A DNA stretch of 22,395 bases from Enterococcus_G camelliae (GTDB lineage Bacteria > Bacillota > Bacilli > Lactobacillales > Enterococcaceae). Below, piece after piece: positions 14,759 to 22,310 of the stretch. Each line of letters begins with the position of its first letter. The first letter of the stretch is position 1. Below the pieces are notes generated by a model. That model saw nothing but the letters and a program-made list of their open reading frames with translations, did no database searches and had not been told where the DNA came from. Made by a program: the position numbers and the translations under genes. The DNA is taken from the NCBI RefSeq assembly GCF_042685105.1, contig NZ_JBHUMO010000064.1:1-22395 (forward strand), written 5' to 3'.

Positions 14759-15439
14759 ATGTTACGTTCACAATTCGAAGAGGATTTGCTTAATTTGCAT
14801 AACCAATTTTATGAAATGGGGATGATGGTAAGCAGTGCTATTCATAAATCAGTAAAGGCTTACGTCAAACATGACAAAAATTTAGCAAAAGAAGTTATTG
14901 CCAATGATGAGCACATCAACGAGTTAGAAATATCACTTGAAAAAACAAGTTTTGAAATGATTGCATTACAACAACCAGTGACAACCGATTTAAGAAACAT
15001 TATTACAGTTATGAAAGCCAGCTCCGATTTGGAACGAATGGGTGATCATGCCGTTTCGATTGCAAAATCAACGATTCGCGTAAAAGGGGAACCTCGAATA
15101 GCTGAGGTCGAAAAAGAAATTTCAGATATGTCCAATTATGTCAAAAAGATGGTTGATAATGTCTTAGTTGCTTATGTGAAGACGGATCAAAAAGATGCTC
15201 GATTGATTGCACAAATGGATGAAAAAGTAAATAAATACTACAATGATATTTATTATAAGACAATTGATTCGATGAAAGAAAATCCCCAAACAGTTATCAG
15301 TGGAACGGAATATCTTTATGTCGCACAATATTTAGAACGAATTGGTGATTACGTGACGAATATTTGTGAATGGATTGTTTACCTAGCTACTGGAAAAATT
15401 ACGGAACTCGGTTCAACACAAGAACCAAAAAGAGGGTAA
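14759..15439 (+). CDS. phoU: phosphate signalling regulator PhoU
   Basis: A 226-aa cytoplasmic helical protein that links the Pst transporter to the PhoR/PhoP sensor system and damps phosphate uptake. It has the two-fold repeat of three-helix bundles, each with a metal-binding motif: SSDLERMGDHAVSIA and AQYLERIGDYVTNIC. The ribosome site GGAGGAG lies seven bases upstream of the ATG. It is the last gene of the pst operon, and its stop codon is inside the 5' arm of the outer terminator stem. Confidence 0.96.
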   Translation: MLRSQFEEDLLNLHNQFYEMGMMVSSAIHKSVKAYVKHDKNLAKEVIANDEHINELEISLEKTSFEMIALQQPVTTDLRNIITVMKASSDLERMGDHAVSIAKSTIRVKGEPRIAEVEKEISDMSNYVKKMVDNVLVAYVKTDQKDARLIAQMDEKVNKYYNDIYYKTIDSMKENPQTVISGTEYLYVAQYLERIGDYVTNICEWIVYLATGKITELGSTQEPKRG

Positions 15440-15518
15440 CCAAATTGTTTTTTACTCCGAAAGTTGGCTCAATGGCTAGCTTTTGGAGTTTCTTACAATA
15501 AGGGTATCCTCTTTTTTT
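15431..15518 (+). terminator. compound terminator of the pst operon
   Basis: The outer stem is AGAGGGTAACC (15431-15441) with GGGTATCCTCT (15502-15512), with one mismatch and one G-U. It encloses an inner 15-bp stem (15454-15468 with 15475-15489), and seven T follow at 15512-15518. The phoU stop codon lies within the outer 5' arm. Confidence 0.75.
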
Positions 15519-15520
15519 AT

Positions 15521-16171
15521 CTATCGTTCAACTAATGGAACTGCAGCGAAAGCCTCGATGATTGGAATAACCTCAAGCTTTAGCTTGTATTTCCGGTCAA
15601 GTGCTGGTTCAATTGTGTACTTGTTTTCTGCTAGTTTGGAAACAGATGCAAGCAACCGTTTTTCTTTGCTTGTTTTTTCATAGATTATCAATGCTTCATC
15701 TGTATCTTCAATTGCGAATTTAGGAAAACGTTCTATTTCTTCAATAAAAGCTCGAGTTTTCGTTCCTTTTGATTCATCCAGCGAATCTGCTGGTTGCTCC
15801 GTCGTATCTTGGATAGTCGTGGTCGTAGTTTCATTTGATACTTGTTCTTGTTCCGCTACCCAATAACTTGCAACCTCTTCGACTAAGTTGGAACTAAAAC
15901 GATCGAGCAAGCCTTGTTCCCCTTTTTGAATTCGTTTGACAACAGTTATAAAATTCTCATCCAAGGGTACTTTTATTTGTTGATCACGTGTAGTTGGCTG
16001 CAATAATTCGATGCGCATTTCATTTTTTTCTTGTGGATTTAAAAAAACGCGAAGGCTTAATCGATACTCTTCTTGGGCTTTTTCTTCCATTTTTTGAAAT
16101 AATTGCTGACGTGCATCCCCAAAAGATGGACGAAATTGTTGTTTTAGTTTAGCTAATTGTTTCTTTTTCAT
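15521..16171 (-). CDS. hypothetical protein, 216 aa
   Basis: I do not recognise this family. The product is soluble, with no signal peptide or membrane segment. It starts with a basic, coiled-coil-like region (MKKKQLAKLKQQF, then Gln/Glu-rich to about residue 40). A Ser/Thr/Gln-rich, probably flexible stretch covers about 110-140, and a charged C-terminal part follows. AAAGGGGA lies five bases before the ATG, and a consensus -10 TATAAT stands upstream, so it looks like a real gene. The 94-aa gene on the same strand is 77 bp upstream. It is convergent with phoU. No function is proposed. Confidence 0.75.
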   Translation of the reverse strand: MKKKQLAKLKQQFRPSFGDARQQLFQKMEEKAQEEYRLSLRVFLNPQEKNEMRIELLQPTTRDQQIKVPLDENFITVVKRIQKGEQGLLDRFSSNLVEEVASYWVAEQEQVSNETTTTTIQDTTEQPADSLDESKGTKTRAFIEEIERFPKFAIEDTDEALIIYEKTSKEKRLLASVSKLAENKYTIEPALDRKYKLKLEVIPIIEAFAAVPLVER

Positions 16172-16196
16172 GATGTTCCCCTTTCAATACCTTCTG

Positions 16197-16225
16197 ATTA
16201 TATGAAAAAAAGAACTATTTGAACA
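16197..16225 (-). promoter_or_regulatory. candidate promoter of the 216-aa gene
   Basis: On the - strand, a weak -35 TGTTCA (16225-16220), a 17-bp spacer and a perfect -10 TATAAT (16202-16197) lie 26-54 bases before the start codon. Confidence 0.55.
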
Positions 16226-16248
16226 GATTTTTTTTGAATAATGAAAAA

Positions 16249-16533
16249 TCAATGAGAGTCAATTTCACTTTTCAACTGTTGCAAAGAGGTATATTTAGGG
16301 ATAATGAGAAGCAAATTTTGTGATTGATTCCAACAGACTAATTGGTTTTTCCATGTTTTACTTTCAAAATTTGGACCCAATCGTTGGTTGAGTTCCAACA
16401 GAATTTTTGGGGCACTCCATTCTCTAATGGGGAAGTGCTGAATGATGGATTCCTTGATGATAAAAATAAATGATGGTTGCAATGCTCGAGTTATTTTGAC
16501 TGGTAGCTGATCCAAGCGCTCTTGAATAGTCAT
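16249..16533 (-). CDS. hypothetical protein, 94 aa
   Basis: I do not recognise it. It is a small soluble protein, MTIQERLDQLPVKITRALQP at its N terminus, with hydrophobic beta-like stretches (FIFIIKESII and NLLLIIP) and three Trp residues. It has no signal peptide. GAGGTG precedes the ATG by seven bases, and a good extended -10 promoter lies just upstream. It sits between mprF and the 216-aa gene on the same strand, but a terminator separates it from mprF. Confidence 0.7.
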   Translation of the reverse strand: MTIQERLDQLPVKITRALQPSFIFIIKESIIQHFPIREWSAPKILLELNQRLGPNFESKTWKNQLVCWNQSQNLLLIIPKYTSLQQLKSEIDSH

Positions 16534-16552
16534 AGTTTTTCACCTCATTGAA

Positions 16553-16582
16553 ATTGTAGCAAGAATTCATTTAAAAAGTCAA
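16553..16582 (-). promoter_or_regulatory. promoter of the 94-aa gene
   Basis: On the - strand, -35 TTGACT (16582-16577), an 18-bp spacer and extended -10 TGCTACAAT with hexamer 16558-16553. Both hexamers match five of six consensus bases. The -35 overlaps the foot of the mprF terminator. The predicted start near 16546 leaves a leader of only about 13 nt, beginning at the ribosome site. Confidence 0.65.
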
Positions 16583-16622
16583 AGAATGGAGAGACCATTT
16601 TGGTGGTTGCTCTCCATTCTTT
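16578..16622 (-). terminator. mprF terminator
   Basis: A perfect 13-bp inverted repeat (AAAGAATGGAGAG, 16581-16593, with 16610-16622) has a 16-nt loop and lies 11 bases after the mprF stop codon. On the - strand the stem is followed by GACTTTTT. It is A/T-flanked on both sides. Confidence 0.8.
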
Positions 16623-16632
16623 TTATCTAAGC

Positions 16633-19203
16633 TTATTCTGTTAATGTTTCATCAGTCTTTTGGTTATCAATGATGAGGAGTGCAATCATCACGTACAATA
16701 TCCAACTATCCCTTGAATAAAGCGTATAGCGCGGATTCCAAAGGCTAGCATATTTGGACTTGTATTCTCTTAACCCTTGGAACGAGTACAATTCTGATCC
16801 AAATTCGTAAACAAATGCAGCAATACGTTCTTGGATAAAGCTACTACGATATTTTCCAACATTTGATAGTGGGGCCATCCCTAAGTTGAAATAATGAATG
16901 CCATCCTCTTTTAAATAGTCAAAGAGATGAATAAACAAGAAGTCCATACTTCCGGAAGGGGCTTTTTCTTTGTGATGGCGCATTAAGTCAATAGTGGCAC
17001 TTTCTTTAGTATAGGTTGGAATAATATTAGCAAACGAGACAATTTCACCTGCTTGGTTTTTTACCAAAGCAATTGGATTCCGTTGCAGATAGGGTTCATC
17101 GAAGAAACCTAATGAGAAGCCTTTTTCTTTTCGACCTTCTAACCAACTATCAGAAATTGCTCTTAGTTCAGTTATCACTTGATTTGTAAATGGAGGCTGG
17201 ACGACTTCGAAGGTATAGCCTTCTTTTGTTAGGCGATTCATTAAGGCACGCGCACCCCGTTGCTTTTTACCTGCTAATGAAAAACTATGCAAATCAACAA
17301 GAGCTTCTTCGCCCATCTTAATGAAGTCATAACCAAATTCATGCATGGTCAGTACTGTCTTTTCACTGACTTCATAGAAAACGGGTAGGTATCCAAGAGC
17401 ATCACAATCAAAAATAAAGGCTTTTAATGCGGCGGTAAAGTCTTCCTTTTTACCAGAAGGATTGCCCATGACCACACATTTGTTATTGATTGTCCGAAAT
17501 TGTAGAAAGACAGTTGGTTCGGTTTCCTCGTAATAAATGTACATCTCTTTGTCACGTAGAAAGATTAATTCACTATCAATATTTCCGCCATACGTTGTTA
17601 AAATATGATTGGCAACCTCTTTATTTAGCGGTTCTCCAACTTTTTTCTTAAATCCTCGTAAATAACGAGTAAATAGGGACAAAAAGGCAATAACAATCAT
17701 AATGGCAATGAAACCAGACAACCACGCTTTTTCGGATGGAAACAGTAGGAAAGAGCCGGGTTTTAAGGGGTGATGATAATGGTGACCAAAATGATTCGAA
17801 AAACTTGGCAAATTGTAAAAACCGATAATCAAGTAAAGAATGGTTAAAATGCCATAGATGATTCCATCAACGGTCATGGTTTCCCATGAGTAGACCAATT
17901 GTTCACGGTATAATTCACGTTTGGCAACAATAACCAAAAGAAGCAGTAATACAAAATAAAAGACCGTCAATAGACTAAAATCGGTAAGAAAAGCGTAAAA
18001 AATAGTAACAACTAACAGAATAATGGTCGGCCAGTATGCGCGTTTTACGCGTGCTGCAATTCCGCGTCCCATGATGAGCAATGAAAACCCAAGTAAAATA
18101 CTAGGGAACTGTGCGATAATATGCAATCGAAATGGATTTAAATGTTCTAGCCATTTATTCGTTGTGAAAGCTTCAGGTATGGTTGCAACTAAAATCATAA
18201 TCATTCCTGAAAAATAGAGCAGTCCAACAATTAGTTTATGGAAAATTTCAATAACTAACTGTAAAGGAATCCCATTGTACTTTTCATCTAACTTTGTAAA
18301 CAAATGTTTTGAAAAAAGTAACGCTCCAAGCAGAAATGGTAGAAAATAATAGGCAATCCGATATAAGAGCAACCATAGAACAACTGTTTCTCTGGGTAGT
18401 CCTAATGAAGAAAAGCCAAGAATCATCATAACATCAAAACTTCCCAGACCTCCAGGAATCATCGAAACAATCCCGATAACAGTGGCCGCAATGAAAAGTG
18501 GAATAGCATCACTTAGGGGAATAGGGCTTTTTAGGAAATAACCAATTAATGAAAAGGTGACAATCATACCCGTCCATTCAAAAAAGGAGGTCGCGGTTAG
18601 ACGCCATCTATTTTTAACCGAAAGACCACTCAGGAGCCCTTCTTTTTTTCTACGGGCGAATAAAAAAACAATCGGGAAATAGAGCCCTGCTCCCAAAAGC
18701 CAAATCCAGTATTGCTTCACGTAATCAGATAATGAAAAAAACTGGATTAAAACAAAGAAAAAGAGACTATAAATCGAAAGACCAGATAGAACAAAAACAA
18801 GAATTTTAGTTAAAGCACCAATAATCCGCTTATCCTTTGCTCCTTTACCAAAAAATTCATTTCTTAAACCTATACTGACTAGACCGCCAAACCCTGCGAG
18901 ATTATTTATGGTGTTAATAATCCAACTAGCTTCAAAGATATAGCGATTGGGATATTCAAGATTGGCCATTTTTTTTAAGGTAAAGTCATATCCAAGCATT
19001 GGGATGATGGCAATTAACCCAACGAGTAGAATGATAGCAAATTGCCACCAACTGACATTGTCCAAGATATTCTGGAATTTTGATAGTGATAACGTCTTAA
19101 ATATTGATAGTAATTGTGCGACAACCAAAACGGATACAATTAAGATGAACATCCCTTTTAAAAAGGTCGCGTGTTTTTTGATAAGCTGAATGGCTTTTTT
19201 CAT
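16633..19203 (-). CDS. mprF: bifunctional phosphatidylglycerol aminoacyltransferase / flippase MprF
   Basis: An 856-aa membrane protein that transfers an amino acid (lysine, or others in enterococci) from aminoacyl-tRNA to phosphatidylglycerol. It then moves the product to the outer leaflet, lowering negative surface charge and giving resistance to cationic peptides and daptomycin-like agents. Residues 1 to about 510 hold some 12-14 membrane segments, the flippase part, with the motif MIPGGLGSFDVMMILGFSS. Residues about 520-835 are the cytoplasmic GNAT-like synthase domain (LPG_synthase_C) with GNPSGKKEDF, GSMDFLFIHLFDYLKEDGI and FNLGMAPLSNVG. The length is standard. The start overlaps the stop of the upstream hydrolase (ATGA), so the two are translationally coupled. 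Confidence 0.96.
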   Translation of the reverse strand: MKKAIQLIKKHATFLKGMFILIVSVLVVAQLLSIFKTLSLSKFQNILDNVSWWQFAIILLVGLIAIIPMLGYDFTLKKMANLEYPNRYIFEASWIINTINNLAGFGGLVSIGLRNEFFGKGAKDKRIIGALTKILVFVLSGLSIYSLFFFVLIQFFSLSDYVKQYWIWLLGAGLYFPIVFLFARRKKEGLLSGLSVKNRWRLTATSFFEWTGMIVTFSLIGYFLKSPIPLSDAIPLFIAATVIGIVSMIPGGLGSFDVMMILGFSSLGLPRETVVLWLLLYRIAYYFLPFLLGALLFSKHLFTKLDEKYNGIPLQLVIEIFHKLIVGLLYFSGMIMILVATIPEAFTTNKWLEHLNPFRLHIIAQFPSILLGFSLLIMGRGIAARVKRAYWPTIILLVVTIFYAFLTDFSLLTVFYFVLLLLLVIVAKRELYREQLVYSWETMTVDGIIYGILTILYLIIGFYNLPSFSNHFGHHYHHPLKPGSFLLFPSEKAWLSGFIAIMIVIAFLSLFTRYLRGFKKKVGEPLNKEVANHILTTYGGNIDSELIFLRDKEMYIYYEETEPTVFLQFRTINNKCVVMGNPSGKKEDFTAALKAFIFDCDALGYLPVFYEVSEKTVLTMHEFGYDFIKMGEEALVDLHSFSLAGKKQRGARALMNRLTKEGYTFEVVQPPFTNQVITELRAISDSWLEGRKEKGFSLGFFDEPYLQRNPIALVKNQAGEIVSFANIIPTYTKESATIDLMRHHKEKAPSGSMDFLFIHLFDYLKEDGIHYFNLGMAPLSNVGKYRSSFIQERIAAFVYEFGSELYSFQGLREYKSKYASLWNPRYTLYSRDSWILYVMIALLIIDNQKTDETLTE

Positions 19204-19934
19204 CGGTTTTTTTCTCCCCCCATTAGAAAATTGACAACTTCTGTATTAAAAGTTTTTGGTGATGTTTGAGCTAACAAATGTCCTTGATTAGGAATAAGTA
19301 CAAATTTTGCATGTGGAATGGCACTTGCAATCGACATGGAATGCTCAATTTTAATAATATCTTTTTTTCCGACGATGACTAAGGTCTCAGCCGAAATTTT
19401 TTTTAGTGCGGTCTTTGACAATCCGGTAGGTTGAATCATTAAGCGGATGACGGCCTTTCTTTTTCGAAAGTAAGTAGAAAATAAAGCAAGAAAGCTAACA
19501 AAAGCATATTGAATATCCGTCACGATTCGAATAAGAGGTTTTACTCCTTTAACAGCGTAGTTTCCAGCATTTAAAATGAGCTTGGCTACTTTTCCTGGAT
19601 AAGTTGCTGCGAAAGCCATCGCTACATTCGCGCCATCACTAAATCCTAAAATATGAGCACTTTGGATTTTTTCATAGCAAAACAAAGTATTTAAGTCTTC
19701 TGCCATTAATTGATAAGAAAGAGCATCCTGCTGATTGGTAGACTGACCATGACCGCGACTATCAACAACTATGACGCGAAAATTTTGAGCAAAATAGGGA
19801 ATTTGATGTTCAAAATAGGTGCGATCGTTACCATTTCCATGTAATAAGATAAGTGGAAAGCCAGCACCAAAGATTTCATAGGCCAGCATACTCTTATCTT
19901 CTAGCATAATTTTTTTTGACGTACCATTATCCAT
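19200..19934 (-). CDS. alpha/beta hydrolase, probable aminoacyl-phosphatidylglycerol hydrolase (AhyD-like)
   Basis: A 244-aa alpha/beta-hydrolase-fold protein. The triad is visible: nucleophile Ser99 in GFSDG, Asp192 in VGKKDIIK and His219 in NQGHLL. The oxyanion-hole motif is HGNGND (32-37). It has no signal peptide. Its stop overlaps the mprF start by four bases (ATGA). In Enterococcus faecium a conserved hydrolase of this kind encoded with MprF-type synthases removes the amino acid from aminoacyl-phosphatidylglycerol (AhyD). Fold and coupling fit, so I infer the same role here, with moderate certainty. The ATG follows AAAGGAAGAG by nine bases. It is the first gene of a two-gene operon. Confidence 0.88.
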   Translation of the reverse strand: MDNGTSKKIMLEDKSMLAYEIFGAGFPLILLHGNGNDRTYFEHQIPYFAQNFRVIVVDSRGHGQSTNQQDALSYQLMAEDLNTLFCYEKIQSAHILGFSDGANVAMAFAATYPGKVAKLILNAGNYAVKGVKPLIRIVTDIQYAFVSFLALFSTYFRKRKAVIRLMIQPTGLSKTALKKISAETLVIVGKKDIIKIEHSMSIASAIPHAKFVLIPNQGHLLAQTSPKTFNTEVVNFLMGGEKNR

Positions 19935-19993
19935 GAAGAAAATCTCTTCCTTTCTCTAAAGATAGTTTAACAGTAAAATGAAAAGAAATGATA

Positions 19994-20021
19994 GTTATAG
20001 TATAACGACTCCGTAAAACAA
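19994..20021 (-). promoter_or_regulatory. candidate promoter of the hydrolase-mprF operon
   Basis: On the - strand, TTGTTT (20021-20016), a 16-bp spacer and TATAAC (19999-19994). An overlapping TATACT (20004-19999) is an alternative -10. It lies 60-87 bases before the hydrolase start. The -35 is poor. Confidence 0.4.
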
Positions 20022-20112
20022 ATGACAGCAAGAACCGCGAACATTATCGTAAGCTATCCTTGAGGAATCATTGATTTTTTTTAAAGTTTATGTGTTCCAT
20101 GAATAAATGATG

Positions 20113-20124
20113 GACAGTTCTGTC
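20113..20124. repeat. short inverted repeat GACAG-TT-CTGTC
   Basis: A perfect 5-bp inverted repeat with a 2-bp centre lies about 60 bases before the lysozyme-like gene, in the 249-bp divergent gap. TGGACA (20111-20116), overlapping it, could be a -35 with TAACCT 17 bp later. If so, the repeat would sit as an operator over that promoter. Short enough to occur by chance. Confidence 0.3.
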
Positions 20125-20183
20125 TGAGAATAGTAACCTATAAAAAGTGTAAAAGAGAGAAACAAAAAGGTTGGTTCTTTATT

Positions 20184-20804
20184 TTGACAAGAAGAATAAG
20201 AAAATATTTGTTTTTTGGCTTCGTTATTGTGTTAGCAACAATGAGTATCTTTATGGGCTATCGAAATTATCGAATATTAAAACAAGTTCATACATTTGAA
20301 AATTTAATCACCAAAGAGACAAAAGAAAATGGCATAGCGGAATACAGTGATTTGGCTATGAGCATTATTTTTACAGAATCAAAAGGGCTAGGAGAGGATC
20401 CGATGCAGAGCTCAGAAAGTTTAAGCAATACCCCAGGGACAATCAAAACTTCTGAGAAAAGTGTGAAGCAAGGTGTCGCTTTCTTGGCAGAAGCCATCAA
20501 ACGAGCAGAAGCGGAGCATACCGATCTTTGGACTGCTGTTCAAGCGTACAATTTTGGTTTAGACTACATTTCTTATGTCGCAAAAAATGGTGGGAAAAAC
20601 TCAGTTGAATTGGCGGAATCTTATTCAAGAGACATTTTGTCACCAAAACTGGGAAATGAAGAAAAAAAACAATATCGTTACTTAGCGTGGCGATCCTTTA
20701 TTTACAATGGCGGGTATTTATATCATAATGGAGGTAATATGTTTTACGCTGACCTAGTCCGGTGGAATCTTTATAAAATTCAGTGGACGAAAGGGATGTT
20801 TTAA
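20184..20804 (+). CDS. membrane-anchored lysozyme-like domain protein
   Basis: A 206-aa protein with a basic N terminus (MTRRIRK) and one membrane segment at about 8-26, then an extracellular domain of the Lysozyme_like family (lytic-transglycosylase-like fold). The likely catalytic Glu65 is in IIFTESKGLGEDPMQSSES, and AVQAYNFGLDYISYV is another family stretch. Homologues cleave or bind peptidoglycan at the cell surface. The TTG start at 20184 is the best in-frame choice because it keeps the anchor, but its ribosome site (AAAAAGG, 13 bases away) is poor. It is followed 21 bases later by the DUF368 gene, so the two probably form an operon. Confidence 0.85.
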   Translation: MTRRIRKYLFFGFVIVLATMSIFMGYRNYRILKQVHTFENLITKETKENGIAEYSDLAMSIIFTESKGLGEDPMQSSESLSNTPGTIKTSEKSVKQGVAFLAEAIKRAEAEHTDLWTAVQAYNFGLDYISYVAKNGGKNSVELAESYSRDILSPKLGNEEKKQYRYLAWRSFIYNGGYLYHNGGNMFYADLVRWNLYKIQWTKGMF

Positions 20805-20825
20805 TTATCAATTAGGAGTGTGTGC

Positions 20826-21656
20826 ATGAATAAGGTAAACGATAAAAAAGAGTGGTTGCTACGATTTGTTAAGGGAATGTTCATTGGTTCTGGGTTTATT
20901 TTGCCAGGTGTGAGTGGCGGTGCTCTCGCTGCAATCTTTGGCATCTACGAACGGATCATTACATTTTTGGCACATATTACCCGGAACTTTAAAGAAAATG
21001 TGTTGTACTTTCTACCAGTCGGTTTAGGTGGTATTACCGGGGTATTCTTATTATCATTTGCTGTAAGTTTTTTATTAGGAAATTATGAAACAGTTATTTT
21101 GTGGTTCTTCGTTGGTTGTATTGTAGGAACAATTCCTTCGTTATGGAAAGAGGCTGGCAAGAAAGGCCGGACAACAAGAGAATTGATTATCTTTGTGGTT
21201 ACCTTCTTTGCGGGTTGGCTTTTTTTATGGAAGGGTGCTGAGCTTTTTGGAACGGTGGACCAAAATAGTTTTACATGGACCGTTGCCGGTGGGCTGATCG
21301 GTTTAGGAATGATTGTACCAGGGTTAAGTCCTTCCAATTTTCTTGTTTATATGGGAATGTACAAAGACATGTCTGACGGGATAAAAACGCTCAATTTCAG
21401 TATTCTTATCCCGATAGCGATTGGAGGACTTGTGACAGTTTTGGCACTTTCCAGAGTCATGGATTACATTTTTAGCCGAGCGTATGCACAGTTGTTTCAT
21501 TTTATTATAGGTATCGTGTTTGCCTCCACAGTGATGATTATTCCGACAAATTACGCTGGGATGACGATTGTAGGGTATGTAGGTTGTTTACTATTATTTC
21601 TGATGGGCTGTCTATTAGGTAAATGGATGAGTCATTTGGAAGAAACATACAAATAA
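20826..21656 (+). CDS. popT: DUF368 polyprenyl-phosphate transporter (PopT family)
   Basis: A 276-aa polytopic membrane protein with about eight membrane segments. It has the two-fold repeated signature of DUF368: FILPGVSGGALAAIFGIYE near the N terminus and MIVPGLSPSNFLVYMGMY in the middle. This family was recently shown to return undecaprenyl phosphate across the membrane for reuse in wall synthesis (PopT). I infer that role from family membership only. ATG 20826 is chosen because AGGAG lies seven bases before it; a GTG two codons upstream is too close. The gene may be cotranscribed with the lysozyme-like gene and ends before the terminator at 21766. Confidence 0.92.
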   Translation: MNKVNDKKEWLLRFVKGMFIGSGFILPGVSGGALAAIFGIYERIITFLAHITRNFKENVLYFLPVGLGGITGVFLLSFAVSFLLGNYETVILWFFVGCIVGTIPSLWKEAGKKGRTTRELIIFVVTFFAGWLFLWKGAELFGTVDQNSFTWTVAGGLIGLGMIVPGLSPSNFLVYMGMYKDMSDGIKTLNFSILIPIAIGGLVTVLALSRVMDYIFSRAYAQLFHFIIGIVFASTVMIIPTNYAGMTIVGYVGCLLLFLMGCLLGKWMSHLEETYK

Positions 21657-21765
21657 AATTAAAGCTTAATTGCAATATTAAATGCATAAAAAAATCAAAA
21701 AACCTTTATAGACAGCGAATTACTCAATAATCCAGTGTTACCAACGGTTTAACCCTTGTCTGGCA

Positions 21766-21791
21766 GTAAGATGCCTCTTACCATTTTTTTT
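21766..21791 (+). terminator. probable terminator of the popT transcript
   Basis: GTAAGA (21766-21771) pairs with TCTTAC (21776-21781) around TGCC, followed by CA and eight T (21784-21791). The stem is short (6 bp) but the T-run is strong. It is 109 bases after the popT stop codon. Confidence 0.55.
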
Positions 21792-21802
21792 GGTGGATTG
21801 TT

Positions 21803-21908
21803 GGTGGTTCTGATTCAAAAGAATAGGTTGGTTGGGTCAAGAGAAGAAGCGAAGCGGCTCTTGACTCAGCCAACCTATTCTTTTATCCTACGGAACCAAC
21901 GAACCACC
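21803..21908. repeat. long hairpin next to the transposase remnant
   Basis: A 27-bp inverted repeat with two G-U wobbles (21817-21843 with 21858-21884) has a 14-nt loop. An outer 8-bp perfect pair, GGTGGTTC (21803-21810) with GAACCACC (21901-21908), encloses it. It begins directly after the stop codon of the IS30-type transposase, so it is probably the 3' untranslated part of the element. No T-run follows on the - strand. Confidence 0.75.
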
Positions 21909-22310
21909 TTAAGAGGTTTTTAATTTTGTCAGTTCTTCCTGAAGTCGTTCTGCAGGTGTTGCGTAGCCCATTATTTTTCTTGGTCTGTTGTTGATTGTAT
22001 CGGTTATTGCGTGTAAGTGCGAGTAGGACAAGGGACGTAGCGTGACACCCTTCGGGATAAATTCCCGGAGCATACGATTATGTCTTTCATTTGTGCCTTT
22101 TTCCCAAGAGGCATACGCATGGGTAAAGAATACCTGAACACCCGAGGAGCTTTCTTCGATAAGAGATAGCGTGGAAAATTCAGATCCGTTATCCGTGGTT
22201 AGTGTTTTGAACTGTTCTAGTCCTTGTTTTTTCATTAAATCAAGTACGCCTTTTTGAACCAATGCGGCGCTTTTCCCCCAAACTTTTTTTGGACAAATTG
22301 CAAGTACAAG
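21909..22310 (-). pseudogene. IS30-family transposase, C-terminal fragment
   Basis: The frame encodes about 133 codons matching the C-terminal third of IS30-family DDE transposases. TTDNGSEFS holds the second Asp, THAYASWEKGTNERHNRMLREFIPKG holds the catalytic Glu region, and NNRPRKIMGYATPAE closes the domain. Intact family members have about 300-400 aa, with an N-terminal helix-turn-helix and the first Asp. Here an in-frame TAA at 22311-22313 stops the upstream reading, and no start with a ribosome site is present. The gene is therefore truncated or frameshifted; if the missing part lies beyond 22395 in another frame, a simple frameshift is possible. Confidence 0.8.
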
